From Chitinophaga caseinilytica (GTDB lineage Bacteria; Bacteroidota; Bacteroidia; Chitinophagales; Chitinophagaceae): a stretch of 64,000 nucleotides of DNA. The notes under the pieces were generated by a model, which was not told where the DNA came from, made no database searches, and was given only the letters and a program-made list of their open reading frames with translations. The stretch lies in NCBI RefSeq assembly GCF_038396765.1, contig NZ_CP150096.1, positions 6,245,001 through 6,309,000 of the forward strand. The letters run 5' to 3'. Position numbers and translations under genes: made by a program. Numbering within the stretch: the first letter of the stretch is position 1; each line of letters starts with the position of its first letter. Shown in pieces: positions 53,284 to 63,960 of this stretch.

Positions 53284-55625
53284 ATGAGATCTGTAATCAT
53301 CACTGTTTTGCTGACGGCCGGCGCTTCGGGCGCCTTTGCGCAGCAAGGTGTCATCAAAGGCACGGTCCGCAACGAGCAGGGCCAGCCCGTTCCATTCGTC
53401 AACATCAGCATCCCGCAACTTAAAAAAGGCACCGTAGCCAATGCCAACGGGGCTTTCATACTTTCTGCGCCCCAGGGCGGACATACCATCCGCATTTCCG
53501 GCGTAGGCCAGAAAAGCCTGGAACAGGTAGCACAATTTTCGAAAGATACGACCATCACCGATGTTACGCTGCAAGCCAGCGGCGATCTGAATGAAGTGGT
53601 AGTGTCTGCCAGCCGCAGAAAAGAAACGCTCGACGAAGTGCCTTCCTCCATCACCATCGTGGGCCCGAAAGAACTGGAGACCCAGAAAGGCATCAGCAAC
53701 AATATCATGGACATCCTCGCCGCCACCGTTCCCGGCCTCGGGTTCAGCGGCAACCAGACCGGCAATACCGGACAAACGCTGCGTGGCCGTAACCTCCTCG
53801 TGATGGTGGACGGCATCCCGCAATCCACGCCCCTGCGCGCCGGCGGCCGCGACATGCGTACCATCGACCCCTCGGCCATCGAGCGGGTGGAAGTCATCAA
53901 AGGCGCAACATCGATTTACGGTAACGGATCAGACGGCGGGCTGATCAACTACATCACCAAAAAAGGCGAGCCCGGCAAGCCCCTCAGCGGCAAAACCACC
54001 GTGGGCGTTACAACCCAGCTGAAAGACGCGCAACATACCGGCGGCCTTCAGCTCGGCCAGCTCCTTTCCGGCGCCGTGGGCAAATTCGATTTCGTCGTTT
54101 CCGGACATTACGAACAGACCGGCGTGTACAAAGACGCGAAAGGCGGCATCATCTCACCGGAATATGGACTGGGCGAAACCCAGCTCTGGAACGGCTTTGC
54201 GAAGATCGGGTACACCATAAACCCCAAAAACCGCGTGGAAGTGATGTACAACTTTTTCGGCAGCCAGCAGAAAAGCGATTACATCCTCAAAACCGGGCGT
54301 TACCTCGACACACCGTCTATCGGCGTTCCCGGCGTACGCCCCGGATCGCCCGAAGGCACGCCCTACAACCACAACGCCAGCGTTCATTGGAGCAGCCAGG
54401 GCATCGTGGGCGGAACGGACCTCGACGTAAACCTTTACATGCAGCGCTTCCGGACGATCTACAGCTTCGTGGATTCCTGGAAAGGCGGCGGGCAATCGCA
54501 GATCAACAGTAAGAAAAGCGGCCTGCGCATCAACCTCAGCAGCCCTGTTCATGCAGGAAAGAACGTAGACATCCAGGCGGTGTACGGGCTGGATTTCATG
54601 AACGATATCACGAACCAGGACCTGGTAGACGGCCGCGTTTGGGTACCTGAAATGGACATGCGCAACTACGCGCCCTACGCACAACTGAAAACCACCTTCT
54701 TCCGCCACTGGGTACTGAAAGCCGGCGCGCGTTTCGAGAACATCAACATCGACGTTCCCGATTTCACGACCATCATCAGCAAGAATAACAACACCGGCGA
54801 ATACAATGTGGGCGGCGTGGCCGTGAAAGGCGGGACGCTCAACTACAACGCCCTGGTATACAATGCAGGGCTGCGTTACAACGAATGGACGTTCTTCAAG
54901 CCCTTCGTGAGCTATTCCCAAAGCTTTTCCATCGCCGACCTGGGCCGTACGCTGCGCTCCGCGAAGGAAAACACGGTGTCTTTGGTGAAAACCAAAGCCG
55001 TGATCGCGCATAACTACGAAGTGGGCGCCAGCAGCACCCTCGGCCCCGTGAGCCTCGAAGCCAGCTACTACATCAGTAAGTCGGCTCTCGGTTCCGCCTA
55101 CACGGAGATCGACGGCCGGTTCGAGATCGAGCGCAATCCCGAAAAAGTATACGGTTTCGAATTCGCGGCAGACGCCCGCATCCTGAAAAACCTCTCCGCC
55201 GGCGGCTCCTACTCCTTCGTGGAAGGCAAGATCGACAAAGACGGCAACGGTAATTACAAAGATGAAAAAGACGCCTGGATCGGCGGCGACCGCATCTCCC
55301 CCAAAAAGTGACGGCTTACGTGAAATATAGTCCCGTTGAAAGCTGGAGCCTCCGCCTCCAGATGCTCCAGGCCCTGAAACGCGACCGTTTCAAACCCGGC
55401 GCCAACGGCAAATACGCCTACGCACAGGGGCCGGTGAACAGCTTCGCGATCTTCAGCCTGTATTCCAACCTGAAGCTCGACAACCACAGCGGACTTTCCC
55501 TCGGGGTCGACAACCTGTTCAACAAAGATTACTATACCGTAACTTCGCAGTGGAACGCCCGCAACGAGAATTATATCAAAGGCAACGGTGTGCGGCTTAA
55601 CTTACAGTACACGTACGACTTTTAA
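53284..55625 (+). CDS. TonB-dependent siderophore-type receptor, apparent 1-base frameshift
   Basis: The start at 53284 gives a signal peptide (MRSVIITVLLTAGASGAFAQ), a CarboxypepD_reg-like domain (about 22-100, GVIKGTVRNEQGQPVPFVNI), a plug domain (about 110-230, RKETLDEVPSSITIV, LRGRNLLVMVDGIPQS, RVEVIKGATSIYGNGS) and a beta barrel. The frame stops at 55309-55311 after GGDRISPKK, but the missing barrel end continues at once in the -1 frame (VTAYVKYSP to LNLQYTYDF, stop at 55625). Adding one base in the C5A5 run (55298-55307) restores a 780-residue receptor. It is either a sequence error or a real inactivating shift. Its end overlaps the PepSY gene by one base, which points to iron-siderophore uptake. 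Confidence 0.88.
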
Positions 55626-56716
55626 TGAAATTATCGCAACAGATATTCAAGTGGCACCGGGTCACAGGTTTAATAGCAGGGGGCTTCCTCCTGCTATTGA
55701 GTTTTACGGGCAGTTTGCTCGTGTTCAGCGACGAGATCGATCATGCGCTGAACAAGCGGTATTTTCAGGTGGGGCCGCAGGGCGAGCGGCAATCGCTCAA
55801 CACGTTGTATGAGGCCGGTTCCAAAGCCCTTCCCGGCAACCCTTACCTTACTTTCCAGCGCATGCCGCAGGCGCCGGAAGAAGCCCTCGTGATGCGTGCG
55901 GAATACAGCGCGGAGAACAAGGTGTACGTGTACGTGAACCCCTACACCGCCGAAATCCTGCATACGCGCGGCAATAAAGACTTTTTCACGGGTTTTCTCC
56001 TCTACCTACACTTCACGCTGATGAGCGGGCGCAACGGGTCGATCATTATCCTTTTCATGGCGGCGGTGATGCTGGTGGCCATTGCCACGGGGCTGTACGT
56101 GTACCGGAAGCATTTATGGAAAGTGCTTACTTTCCGCGATAAGATCGAATGGAAATTCCGCCGCCGGCGATGGAGGAACCTGCATCGCATCGTGGGCGTA
56201 TGGTCGCTGGTGTTCAACCTGCTGATCGTCATCACCGGTATCCTTATCCAATGGAAGGTGGTGGGTGCGAGAGTCGGCAAGAAAGCCCCGTCTGTAGCGG
56301 TTTCCACCTCCATCGACTTCGAATCGCTGACCGCGAAAGCCCATTCCGCCATCCCCAATTATACCATCATGGCCATCCGGCCGCCACGAACGGAAAGCGG
56401 GCCCGTCCTTTTTCTCGGGAACGCGGGCGAGCCGCTGGTTTTCGGAGAATACGGCACCACCGTTTCTCTTTCTTCGGACAGCGGGAAAGTGTTGAAGAAA
56501 ACCATTTTCAGCGACGCACCCTTATCCGTAAAATGGGACGCCGCCGTGAAGCCGCTTCATTTCGGCAACTACGGCGGCATTCCGCTGAAAATTCTCTATA
56601 GCATACTGGGATTAACGCCTGGGGCGCTTGCGTTGTCCGGCATCCTTATCTGGTACCGCCGGAAATGGATGACAGGCCGGGGCCGAAAGTCCAAACGTTT
56701 ACAATCCGCCACTTAG
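55625..56716 (+). CDS. PepSY-associated transmembrane protein
   Basis: A 363-residue inner-membrane protein with four helices (about 17-37, 133-157, 190-212 and 333-352) and periplasmic PepSY-like segments. FKWHRVTGLIAGGFLLLLSFTGSLLVF at the N-terminus and RRWRNLHRIVGVWSLVFNLLIVITG carry the paired His residues seen in this family, which may bind haem or shuttle electrons. Such proteins usually accompany TonB siderophore receptors and are thought to reduce the imported iron complex. Here the ATG overlaps the receptor stop by one base. Confidence 0.88.
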   Translation: MKLSQQIFKWHRVTGLIAGGFLLLLSFTGSLLVFSDEIDHALNKRYFQVGPQGERQSLNTLYEAGSKALPGNPYLTFQRMPQAPEEALVMRAEYSAENKVYVYVNPYTAEILHTRGNKDFFTGFLLYLHFTLMSGRNGSIIILFMAAVMLVAIATGLYVYRKHLWKVLTFRDKIEWKFRRRRWRNLHRIVGVWSLVFNLLIVITGILIQWKVVGARVGKKAPSVAVSTSIDFESLTAKAHSAIPNYTIMAIRPPRTESGPVLFLGNAGEPLVFGEYGTTVSLSSDSGKVLKKTIFSDAPLSVKWDAAVKPLHFGNYGGIPLKILYSILGLTPGALALSGILIWYRRKWMTGRGRKSKRLQSAT

Positions 56717-57283
56717 CGCCAGTTCTACGGCAACGGGGTCCTGGGTATTTACCCCGGATGCTTTCATTTTGTCTGTCATTACGCCTGAAGCTACCACGTA
56801 CCGGAAGTTATAAAACGGCATGAGCGTGGTTTCCAGTCCATCGGGCACCAGTTTCCCGGTGGTATTGGCGGTCCAGTAATAATGAATGGTGAGTGTTCCC
56901 TGCCGGTATTCATATGCGAAATTATGCACCACGTCTGACGGCGATGCGGCCTGGAAAGACAGTGGCAGCGGCATCCAGTTGTGGACGCCTTTCGGGATCA
57001 TGTAGACGAGCACCAAACCGTTGTCTATCACGTCTTTCGTGATTTCGGGGGCCTCCACGGTGATGTACTTGCTGAAATGCAGTTTCACCTGGTTGTTGCC
57101 GTAATCGAGGGCGTAATGGCCGGGGTATTTCCAGGTAGACGCCATGGTGGTGAATTTTTTTGCCGTGATGTTGGCATTTCCGTTTTCTCCGTCTTTTCCC
57201 GCAGGCCCGGCGGGGCCTTCCTTTCTGCAGGCGCATAAGGTGAAAAGGACGGTCGTCAAAAGCATTACAAAAATGTTTTTCAT
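56699..57283 (-). CDS. Lipoprotein with short collagen-like segment
   Basis: The start at 57283 (MKNIFVMLLTTVLFTLCACR) gives 194 residues with a lipobox ending at Cys 19 (or 17). Directly after it comes GPAGPAGKDGENG, four Gly-X-Y triplets, a common linker after the lipid anchor in Bacteroidota surface lipoproteins. The rest (about 40-194) is beta-rich with VLVYMIPKGVHNWMPLPLSF, without known catalytic motif. Probably surface- or periplasm-exposed; function unknown. Its last 18 bases overlap the PepSY gene on the other strand. Confidence 0.75.
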   Translation of the reverse strand: MKNIFVMLLTTVLFTLCACRKEGPAGPAGKDGENGNANITAKKFTTMASTWKYPGHYALDYGNNQVKLHFSKYITVEAPEITKDVIDNGLVLVYMIPKGVHNWMPLPLSFQAASPSDVVHNFAYEYRQGTLTIHYYWTANTTGKLVPDGLETTLMPFYNFRYVVASGVMTDKMKASGVNTQDPVAVELALSGGL

Positions 57284-57450
57284 AACTGTTGAAGGTTGAT
57301 GGGGTGATTTTTCAGGGCGCAAGTTAAAACCCGGAATGCAGGCTGTGGAAGGGAATTAACGGATGGGGGGATTGGGTTTATGGAAGTGCTTTTTGGTTGA
57401 TTCCGGGTGTTCTCTCTTGATATATTAAAACAAGGGCGACCAGTCAAAAC

Positions 57451-57478
57451 GGAAAAGGGCTGGTCTTCCGACCAGCCC
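57451..57478 (-). terminator. purL terminator
   Basis: Perfect 9-bp stem GGGCTGGTC/GACCAGCCC with loop TTCC, followed on the minus strand by T4 only, so a weak U-tract. Confidence 0.7.
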
Positions 57479-57501
57479 TTCGCTATTATGTAAGGTTGAA
57501 A

Positions 57502-59724
57502 TTACAGGTGGCTTTCGAGCGCGGTGTCGTATTTCATTTTCCAGTCGGCGGTGTTGCCCCAGTTTTCGCCGTCGATGATCATGCTGTCACCTTTGACGGT
57601 ACCGAGCAGTTCGAAGCGAACGGAAGTGGCGGAGGCGTCTACCAGGCCGTGGAGCAGCGATTCGAATTTCTCCTTGTCTGCCGGGTTTATGGTCACAACC
57701 ACGCGGGATTGCGCTTCGCCGAAGAGGAAGGCATCTTTGCGGAATTTTTTATTGGTGTGAACGTCGAAGCCGGATTTACCTGCCATGGCGCTTTCCAGGA
57801 GGGTGATGAAGAGGCCGCCTTCGCTCACGTCGTGCGCGGACTGGATCAGGCCGGCGCCGTTGAGCTTGGTGATGGTTTGCTGGAGGCGGTGTTCTTCTTC
57901 CATGTTAAAGTGCGGGGCAGGGCTGAATTCCACGCCTACGAGCTTGTGGAGGTATTCGGAGCTGCTGATATCGTTGTAGCTGCGGCCTACGAGGTAGATG
58001 AGGTCGCCGTTGTTTTTGAAATCGAGGGTAATGCGCTGGTCCATGGTGTCGAGCACGCCGAGCATACCGATGGTGGGCGTGGGGTACACGGGGCCGTCGG
58101 GGCTTTGGTTGTAGAAGCTCACGTTACCGCCGGTAACGGGGGTGTTGAACTTGCGGCAGGCTTCGCCCATACCCTGGATGGCGTGTACGAACTGGTAGTA
58201 TACTTCCGGATCGTAAGGATTACCGAAGTTGAGGCAGTTGGTGATGGCAACGGGCTCACCGCCGGAGCAAACGATGTTGCGGGCAGCTTCCGCCACTGCG
58301 ATCTGGCCGCCGGTGTGGGGATCGGCGTGTACGTAGCGGGAGTTACAGTCGGTGGTAACGGCGAGCGCTTTCTTCGAACCTTTCACGGCAACGATAGACG
58401 CGTCTGAAGGGGCGTTGGTGCTGGCGTTGGCGGTACCTACCATGCTGTCGTACTGCGTATATACCCAACGCTTGGACGCGATGTTGGGAAGCTGCGCGAT
58501 CTTCTCGGCTACTTTCTTCGCATCGGCGATGTCGGGAACGTTCTGGATATCGAACTGTTTAACTTTCTCGAAGTATTTGGGCTCCACGTAAGCGCGGTGG
58601 TACTGGGGGGCGCCGCCGCCGAGCACGAGGCTTTCTGCGGGCACTTCGGCTTCGAGTTCGCCGTTCATGTAGAAACGGAGGATGGGCTCCTTGGTCACTT
58701 CGCCGATCTGTACGCAGTGGAGGTCCCATTTCTCGAAGATATCGAGGACTTCTTTCTCGCGGCCTTTGTGTACCACGATGAGCATGCGTTCCTGGCTTTC
58801 GGACAGGAGCATTTCCCAGCCTTTCATGTTAGCCTGGCGGGTGGGCACCTTGTCGAGGTGAATGATCATGCCGTGTTCGCCTTTGGCAGACATTTCGGCG
58901 GTGGAGCAGGTGATGCCTGCTGCGCCCATGTCTTGCATACCAACGAGTGCGCCGGTGGGCACGAGCTCGAGGCAGGCTTCGAGGAGTTTCTTTTCCTGGA
59001 AGGGGTCTCCTACCTGAACGGCGGGGAGATCTTTGGCGGATTCTTCGGTGATGTCTGCGGAAGCGAAGGAAGCGCCGCCGATGCCGTCTTTACCGGTGGC
59101 GGAGCCTACGATGAATACGGGGTTGCCGGCGCCGTGGGAGGTGGCGGAAACCATGGTACCTACTTTCAGTACGCCCACGCTCATGGCGTTCACGAGGGGG
59201 TTGGTGCCGTAGCAGTCTTCAAAATATACTTCACCGCCCACGGTAGGTACGCCGAAGCAGTTGCCGTAATGGCCGATGCCGTGTACCACGCCTTTGAGGA
59301 GGTGCTGGTTCTTTTTATCGTTGATATTGCCGAAGCGCAGGGAGTTGAGGGCCGCGATGGGGCGGGCGCCCATGGTGAAAATATCGCGGTGGATACCTCC
59401 TACCCCGGTGGCTGCGCCCTGGAAGGGCTCGAGGGCCGAGGGGTGGTTGTGCGATTCAATTTTGAATACGCAGGCCCAGCCGTCGCCGATATCTACCAGG
59501 CCGGCGTTTTCCTCACCAGCTTTCACGAGCAGCCTACCGCCTTCCCGGGGCAGACTTTTCAGCCACACGATGGAGTTCTTATAGCTGCAGTGCTCGCTCC
59601 ACATCACCGAGTACATGCTCAGTTCGGTGAAGTTGGGGGTACGGCCCAGGATGGATTTTATGCGTTCAAATTCGTCTGCTGTCAGTCCTAACTGTTCGGC
59701 GGTTTCAACTGTGGTCGTTTGCAT
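57502..59724 (-). CDS. purL: Phosphoribosylformylglycinamidine synthase subunit PurL
   Basis: A 740-residue enzyme of the small (multi-subunit) PurL type. N-terminal [24 protein letters not shown] (given in part), [23 protein letters not shown] (His and metal site) and [14 protein letters not shown] are diagnostic; the second half repeats the PurM-like ATP-binding fold ([30 protein letters not shown]). It converts FGAR to FGAM in purine synthesis, with PurQ and PurS supplying ammonia elsewhere in the genome. Own promoter (59753-59784) and terminator; divergent from glnN. Confidence 0.96.
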   Translation of the reverse strand: MQTTTVETAEQLGLTADEFERIKSILGRTPNFTELSMYSVMWSEHCSYKNSIVWLKSLPREGGRLLVKAGEENAGLVDIGDGWACVFKIESHNHPSALEPFQGAATGVGGIHRDIFTMGARPIAALNSLRFGNINDKKNQHLLKGVVHGIGHYGNCFGVPTVGGEVYFEDCYGTNPLVNAMSVGVLKVGTMVSATSHGAGNPVFIVGSATGKDGIGGASFASADITEESAKDLPAVQVGDPFQEKKLLEACLELVPTGALVGMQDMGAAGITCSTAEMSAKGEHGMIIHLDKVPTRQANMKGWEMLLSESQERMLIVVHKGREKEVLDIFEKWDLHCVQIGEVTKEPILRFYMNGELEAEVPAESLVLGGGAPQYHRAYVEPKYFEKVKQFDIQNVPDIADAKKVAEKIAQLPNIASKRWVYTQYDSMVGTANASTNAPSDASIVAVKGSKKALAVTTDCNSRYVHADPHTGGQIAVAEAARNIVCSGGEPVAITNCLNFGNPYDPEVYYQFVHAIQGMGEACRKFNTPVTGGNVSFYNQSPDGPVYPTPTIGMLGVLDTMDQRITLDFKNNGDLIYLVGRSYNDISSSEYLHKLVGVEFSPAPHFNMEEEHRLQQTITKLNGAGLIQSAHDVSEGGLFITLLESAMAGKSGFDVHTNKKFRKDAFLFGEAQSRVVVTINPADKEKFESLLHGLVDASATSVRFELLGTVKGDSMIIDGENWGNTADWKMKYDTALESHL

Positions 59725-59752
59725 GAATTGAGAAGGTTTATAAAAGAAGATG

Positions 59753-59784
59753 CAAAACTACATAGATTTCTATCAATTGACAAG
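59753..59784 (-). promoter_or_regulatory. purL promoter
   Basis: Minus-strand CTTG (59784-59781), 20-base spacer, TAGTTTTG (59760-59753). Start expected near 59748, about 24 bases before the ATG. Confidence 0.6.
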
Positions 59785-59981
59785 ACGGAACACGAAAGCC
59801 CTTAATACGAATTACAAATTTTTTAATATATCAGTTTGAAGGGCTCAAGCCTCCGAATATTTGGCCGAATTTTAAAAAACACCTGTTTTTTCCGGTGAAA
59901 TGCAATTTTTTGGTAACATTCTGTCGATTTGCTTGCATTTTAAACCAAACTGGCGTTTTTTTGTATAAAATTTTTCACATC

Positions 59982-62177
59982 ATGCAATCGTTACGCTTTC
60001 AAGCGCTGGAAAATCTGACCGGCGTTGACTTCAAAGTAAAGCCTGAGCTGAATGGCAAAATTACCGACGTGTTCGGCAGCAACGTGTTCACGGGTAAAGC
60101 CATGCGCGAACACCTCAGCGACGAGGCTTATAAAAGCCTGATGAATTCCATCAAGGGCGGCAATAAGATCGAACGCAAAATGGCAGAACAGATCGCTTCC
60201 GGCCTGAAATCCTGGGCTATGAAGAAAGGCGTAACCCACTATACGCACTGGTTCCAGCCGCTGACCGGCACTACTGCCGAAAAACACGACTCCTTCTTTA
60301 CTATTAAAGGCGACGGTTCTTCCATCGAAACTTTCGACGGAGACGCCCTCGTTCAACAGGAGCCCGACGCTTCCAGCTTCCCCAACGGCGGCATCCGCGC
60401 CACCTTCGAAGCACGTGGCTACACTGCCTGGGACCCCTCTTCCCCCGCCTTCATCATCGAGCAAGGCACCGGCAAGACCCTCTGCATCCCCACCATCTTC
60501 GTAGCGTACACCGGCGAATCGCTGGATTACAAAGCGCCCCTGCTGAAAGCCCTCTCTACCCTCGATAAAGCTGCGGTAGACGTGTGCAACTACTTCGATA
60601 AAAACGTTACCAAAGTTACCGCCACCCTCGGCTGGGAACAGGAATATTTCATGATCGACGAAGGTCTGGCCAACGCCCGTCCCGACCTGCTGCTCACCGG
60701 CCGCACCGTAGTAGGCCACGCGCCCGCTAAAGGCCAGCAGCTGGAAGATCACTACTTCGGCGCCATCCCCGAGCGTGTATACGCTTACATGCGCGATTTC
60801 GAAGAAGAATCCTACAAACTGGGCATCCCCCTGCGTACCCGTCACAACGAAGTGGCGCCCGCACAGTTCGAGTGCGCTCCCATCTTCGAAGAAGTGAACA
60901 TCGCAGTAGACCATAACTCCCTGCTGATGGACGTGATGAGCAAAGTGGCCAAACGCCATAAACTGAAAGTGCTCTTCCACGAAAAACCCTTCGCAGGCAT
61001 CAACGGCTCCGGTAAGCACAATAACTGGTCGCTCGCTACAGACACCGGCGTGAACCTGCTGGCTCCCGGCAAAACGCCGAAAACCAACCTGATGTTCCTC
61101 ACGTTCTTCGTGAACACCATCAAAGCGGTTCATGACTACGCCGATCTGCTCCGCGCTTCCATCGCCACTCCGAGCAACGACTTCCGCCTGGGCGCCAACG
61201 AAGCTCCCCCGGCCATCATCTCCGTTTTCACCGGTAAATACCTCTTCGAAGTACTGCAGGAAGTTAAATCCCGCGTGAACAACAAGTTCGACGAGCAGGA
61301 CGAAGCCATCCTCAAACTGGACCTTCACCGTCACATCCCTGAGCTAATGCTCGACAACACCGACCGTAACCGTACCTCTCCGTTCGCGTTCACCGGTAAC
61401 AAATTCGAGTTCCGCGCCGTAGGTTCCACCGCCAACTGCGCTTCCGCTATGACCGTTCTCAACACCATCATGGCGAAAACACTGACCGAATTCAAGAAGG
61501 AAGTTGACGCGCTGATCGAAAAAGGCGAAAAGAAAGAGATCGCCATCATGCAAACCCTCCGCAAATACATCGTTGATTCCGAGAAGATCCTCTTCGAAGG
61601 CGACGGTTACAGCGAAGACTGGGCAAAAGAAGCGGAAAAACGTGGCCTCGCCAACGTAAAAACCACGCCGAAAGCCCTCGATGCATTCGTAACTCCGAAA
61701 GCGACCAAACTCTTCACCGAAATGGGCGTTTACAACGAGAAAGAACTCCACGCTCGTCATGAAATCCTCCTGGAAGATTACGTGAAGAAAGTGCAGATCG
61801 AAGCCCGCGTGATCGGTGACCTCGCCACCAACCACATCCTCCCCGCAGCCGTGAATTATCAGAACACGCTGCTGAACAACATCAAAGGACTGAAAGACGC
61901 AGGTTTCGGCGACGACGCTTCCAAAGCGCAACGCCAGATCGCGACCAAGATATCTGAACACATCAATGTCATCAGCGAAAACGTGCAGGCCATGATCGAA
62001 GCACGCAAAGTAGCCAACAAGCTCGAAGACAGCCGTCAGAAAGCCATCGACTACTGCGAAAAGATCAAGGAACCGTTCTTCGACACCATCCGTTACCACT
62101 CCGACAAACTGGAGTTCCTGGTGGATGACAAGATTTGGGGTCTTCCCAAATACAGAGAGCTGCTTTTCTTGCGATAA
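59982..62177 (+). CDS. glnN: Glutamine synthetase type III
   Basis: The start at 59982 (MQSLRFQALENLTGVDFKVK) gives 731 residues, the size of the GSIII (GlnN) group known from Bacteroides, much longer than GSI or GSII. Conserved patches include HYTHWFQPLTGTTAEKHD, GWEQEYFMID (metal-binding Glu residues), EVAPAQFECAPIFEE, and HEKPFAGINGSGKHNNWSL (ATP/metal site). It makes glutamine from glutamate and ammonia, the main nitrogen assimilation step. The 257-base gap to purL holds no clear promoter on this strand. A terminator follows. Confidence 0.97.
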   Translation: MQSLRFQALENLTGVDFKVKPELNGKITDVFGSNVFTGKAMREHLSDEAYKSLMNSIKGGNKIERKMAEQIASGLKSWAMKKGVTHYTHWFQPLTGTTAEKHDSFFTIKGDGSSIETFDGDALVQQEPDASSFPNGGIRATFEARGYTAWDPSSPAFIIEQGTGKTLCIPTIFVAYTGESLDYKAPLLKALSTLDKAAVDVCNYFDKNVTKVTATLGWEQEYFMIDEGLANARPDLLLTGRTVVGHAPAKGQQLEDHYFGAIPERVYAYMRDFEEESYKLGIPLRTRHNEVAPAQFECAPIFEEVNIAVDHNSLLMDVMSKVAKRHKLKVLFHEKPFAGINGSGKHNNWSLATDTGVNLLAPGKTPKTNLMFLTFFVNTIKAVHDYADLLRASIATPSNDFRLGANEAPPAIISVFTGKYLFEVLQEVKSRVNNKFDEQDEAILKLDLHRHIPELMLDNTDRNRTSPFAFTGNKFEFRAVGSTANCASAMTVLNTIMAKTLTEFKKEVDALIEKGEKKEIAIMQTLRKYIVDSEKILFEGDGYSEDWAKEAEKRGLANVKTTPKALDAFVTPKATKLFTEMGVYNEKELHARHEILLEDYVKKVQIEARVIGDLATNHILPAAVNYQNTLLNNIKGLKDAGFGDDASKAQRQIATKISEHINVISENVQAMIEARKVANKLEDSRQKAIDYCEKIKEPFFDTIRYHSDKLEFLVDDKIWGLPKYRELLFLR

Positions 62178-62207
62178 AAACCGTAAGATTGTTTTGGTGT
62201 ATGATGG

Positions 62208-62238
62208 CCCCCGGTATTCACCGGGGGTTTATCTTTTT
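62208..62238 (+). terminator. glnN terminator
   Basis: Perfect 7-bp stem CCCCCGG/CCGGGGG with a 6-base loop, followed by TTTATCTTTTT, 31 bases after the stop. Confidence 0.88.
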
Positions 62239-62316
62239 CAGGGAATGCCATCCAACGTAAAATCCTTCCGAAATCCTCGTATGAATGATTATATTGGATA
62301 AAATTCGCAAACCCGT

Positions 62317-63855
62317 ATGATAAGAACCCTGCACCTGTTGCTACTCGTTTGCCTGCCCCTATCCCTTTTCTCCCAGCAGTCAGACAAATCGATGAAAATC
62401 CAATCCCGAAAAGAGCCGCCGCCCTTCGGGCCGCTCCGCTTCCGCGAGGATTCTGTCACCATTATCGGCGAATACAAAAACTTTACATCCGGCCAGCCGT
62501 TCACCGTTATCTATACGAACTGGATCACCAGGGAACAGGTTACCTATTCCACGCCGATCAGCGCTTCCGGGAAATTCAGGCTCACGTTCCCCCTTCCGGC
62601 GGAAAGCTCCATCCTCCTCGATTGGGGACGTGCTTACCTGGGCACTGTAGGCATACCCGGCGAAACGATATACCTCTTCGCCGATGCGAAATCCTTTTCC
62701 GAAAAAGCCCCGGAAGATTCAGCAGGCATCGTGGCGCGGGCAGATAAGCCCGCCGTGCGTTACGAAGGACAAAACGCCCGGATGCACAACGAGATCCACC
62801 GCTATTTCCAGGTTTCGAAGCTGCTGCGGCTGCCGAATTACGGGGATTTTGATTGGGGGAAACAATTCAAAAGCATGGCGGAATATGCTGATACCATGGC
62901 CGGACTGTACCGCGTCAAAATGCGTTATTTCGAAGCGTATGCCCAAAAGCACAAGCTCGAAACCCGCACCCGGCAATTCATTGAAGCCCGCATCCGGTAC
63001 GACATCGGGTCGCGGCTGACGCAGCAGTATTTCATGATGCCCGGCAAAGACAAATACAAAACCGATAATTCGTTTTTTGAAACCATCGATACCATCGCCA
63101 GCCAGCGCTTCGGCACCGGCTACCTGTCTGACGATTACCTGGTCGTGATCGACAACATCCGCAGCCATACCGAATCCAAAGCCTGGGCGCTGAACCTGAA
63201 AGCCGATTCGCTGTACGAAGAACGGTACCGGCATCCGATAGAAAAAATCCTGACGGATGCCTGGAAAGTGTCCGGAAAATTCAGCCAGGGCCAGGTTTAC
63301 AGCGACAGCATGCTGGCGGATGTGCGTAGGAAAGTAACCGATACTTTCCTGCTGAACCGGCTGTACCGTCAAAACGATTCGCTCAAAGCCCTCAATGCCA
63401 ACGATGCGCTGGTGGCCGGTACGCGCTTCGTCACCGAATTCCCCGACCTGAAAACGGCGGAAGAGATTTTCAGGCATATCACCGAGCCGTACAAAGGCAA
63501 AGTGATCTACCTCGATATCTGGGGCACCTGGTGCGCTCCCTGCCGCAAAATGATGGGCTTCATGCCCGATATCAAAAAGAAGTACGAGGATAAAGACGTC
63601 GTTTTCCTGTACCTCGCCAATCATTCCCCGGAAGCCGCGTGGAAAAACGCGATCAGGCAGTACCATATCACCGGTACCAGCGTCGTCCACTACCGCATGC
63701 CGGATATGATGCAGCAAGCTTTTGAAAGACAATACCTTTCGGGCGGATATCCCAGCTATTTACTCATCGACAAAACAGGAAAACTGGTCACCAAACAGGC
63801 GCCCTGGCCCTGGGCCCCGGATGCGCTGTACGAAGCCATCGATAAACTTTTATAA
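62317..63855 (+). CDS. Exported TlpA-like thioredoxin-domain protein
   Basis: A 512-residue protein with a signal peptide (about 1-20, ending LFSQQ). Residues 45-130 form a beta-rich N-terminal domain resembling the DUF4369-type region often fused to these proteins, residues 130-375 are helix-rich, and the C-terminus (about 380-512) is a thioredoxin fold with WCAPC (C406, C409) in IWGTWCAPCRKMMGF and a cis-Pro at GGYPSYLLID. It probably handles disulfides in the periplasm. Bacteroidota carry many such paralogues. The next gene at 63961 begins 105 bases later behind an operator-like pair. Confidence 0.87.
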   Translation: MIRTLHLLLLVCLPLSLFSQQSDKSMKIQSRKEPPPFGPLRFREDSVTIIGEYKNFTSGQPFTVIYTNWITREQVTYSTPISASGKFRLTFPLPAESSILLDWGRAYLGTVGIPGETIYLFADAKSFSEKAPEDSAGIVARADKPAVRYEGQNARMHNEIHRYFQVSKLLRLPNYGDFDWGKQFKSMAEYADTMAGLYRVKMRYFEAYAQKHKLETRTRQFIEARIRYDIGSRLTQQYFMMPGKDKYKTDNSFFETIDTIASQRFGTGYLSDDYLVVIDNIRSHTESKAWALNLKADSLYEERYRHPIEKILTDAWKVSGKFSQGQVYSDSMLADVRRKVTDTFLLNRLYRQNDSLKALNANDALVAGTRFVTEFPDLKTAEEIFRHITEPYKGKVIYLDIWGTWCAPCRKMMGFMPDIKKKYEDKDVVFLYLANHSPEAAWKNAIRQYHITGTSVVHYRMPDMMQQAFERQYLSGGYPSYLLIDKTGKLVTKQAPWPWAPDALYEAIDKLL

Positions 63856-63892
63856 GGAAATACATCCACTCAAATCCTCCGGAAAATAAAAC

Positions 63893-63929
63893 TACGAAAT
63901 TTTCGTAACAATCTACGATAATTTCGTAG
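63893..63929 (+). promoter_or_regulatory. Paired palindromic operator before the 63961 gene
   Basis: Two near-identical palindromes, TACGAAATTTTCGTA (63893-63907, perfect) and CTACGATAATTTCGTAG (63913-63929, one mismatch), have centres 21 bases apart, two helical turns. They lie 32-68 bases before the ATG at 63961, next to TAAATTGG, a weak -7 box. The arrangement resembles operators of BlaI/MecI/CopY-type repressors, whose site is also a short dyad with TAC/GTA ends; this assignment is inference. Confidence 0.6.
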
Positions 63930-63960
63930 AAAGGTGTAAATTGGATGAAATTCCACCTGT

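Noticed and set aside
57496..59691. Large Gly/Val/Ala-rich frames opposite purL
   Set aside because: Antisense shadows; purL motifs on the minus strand are unambiguous.
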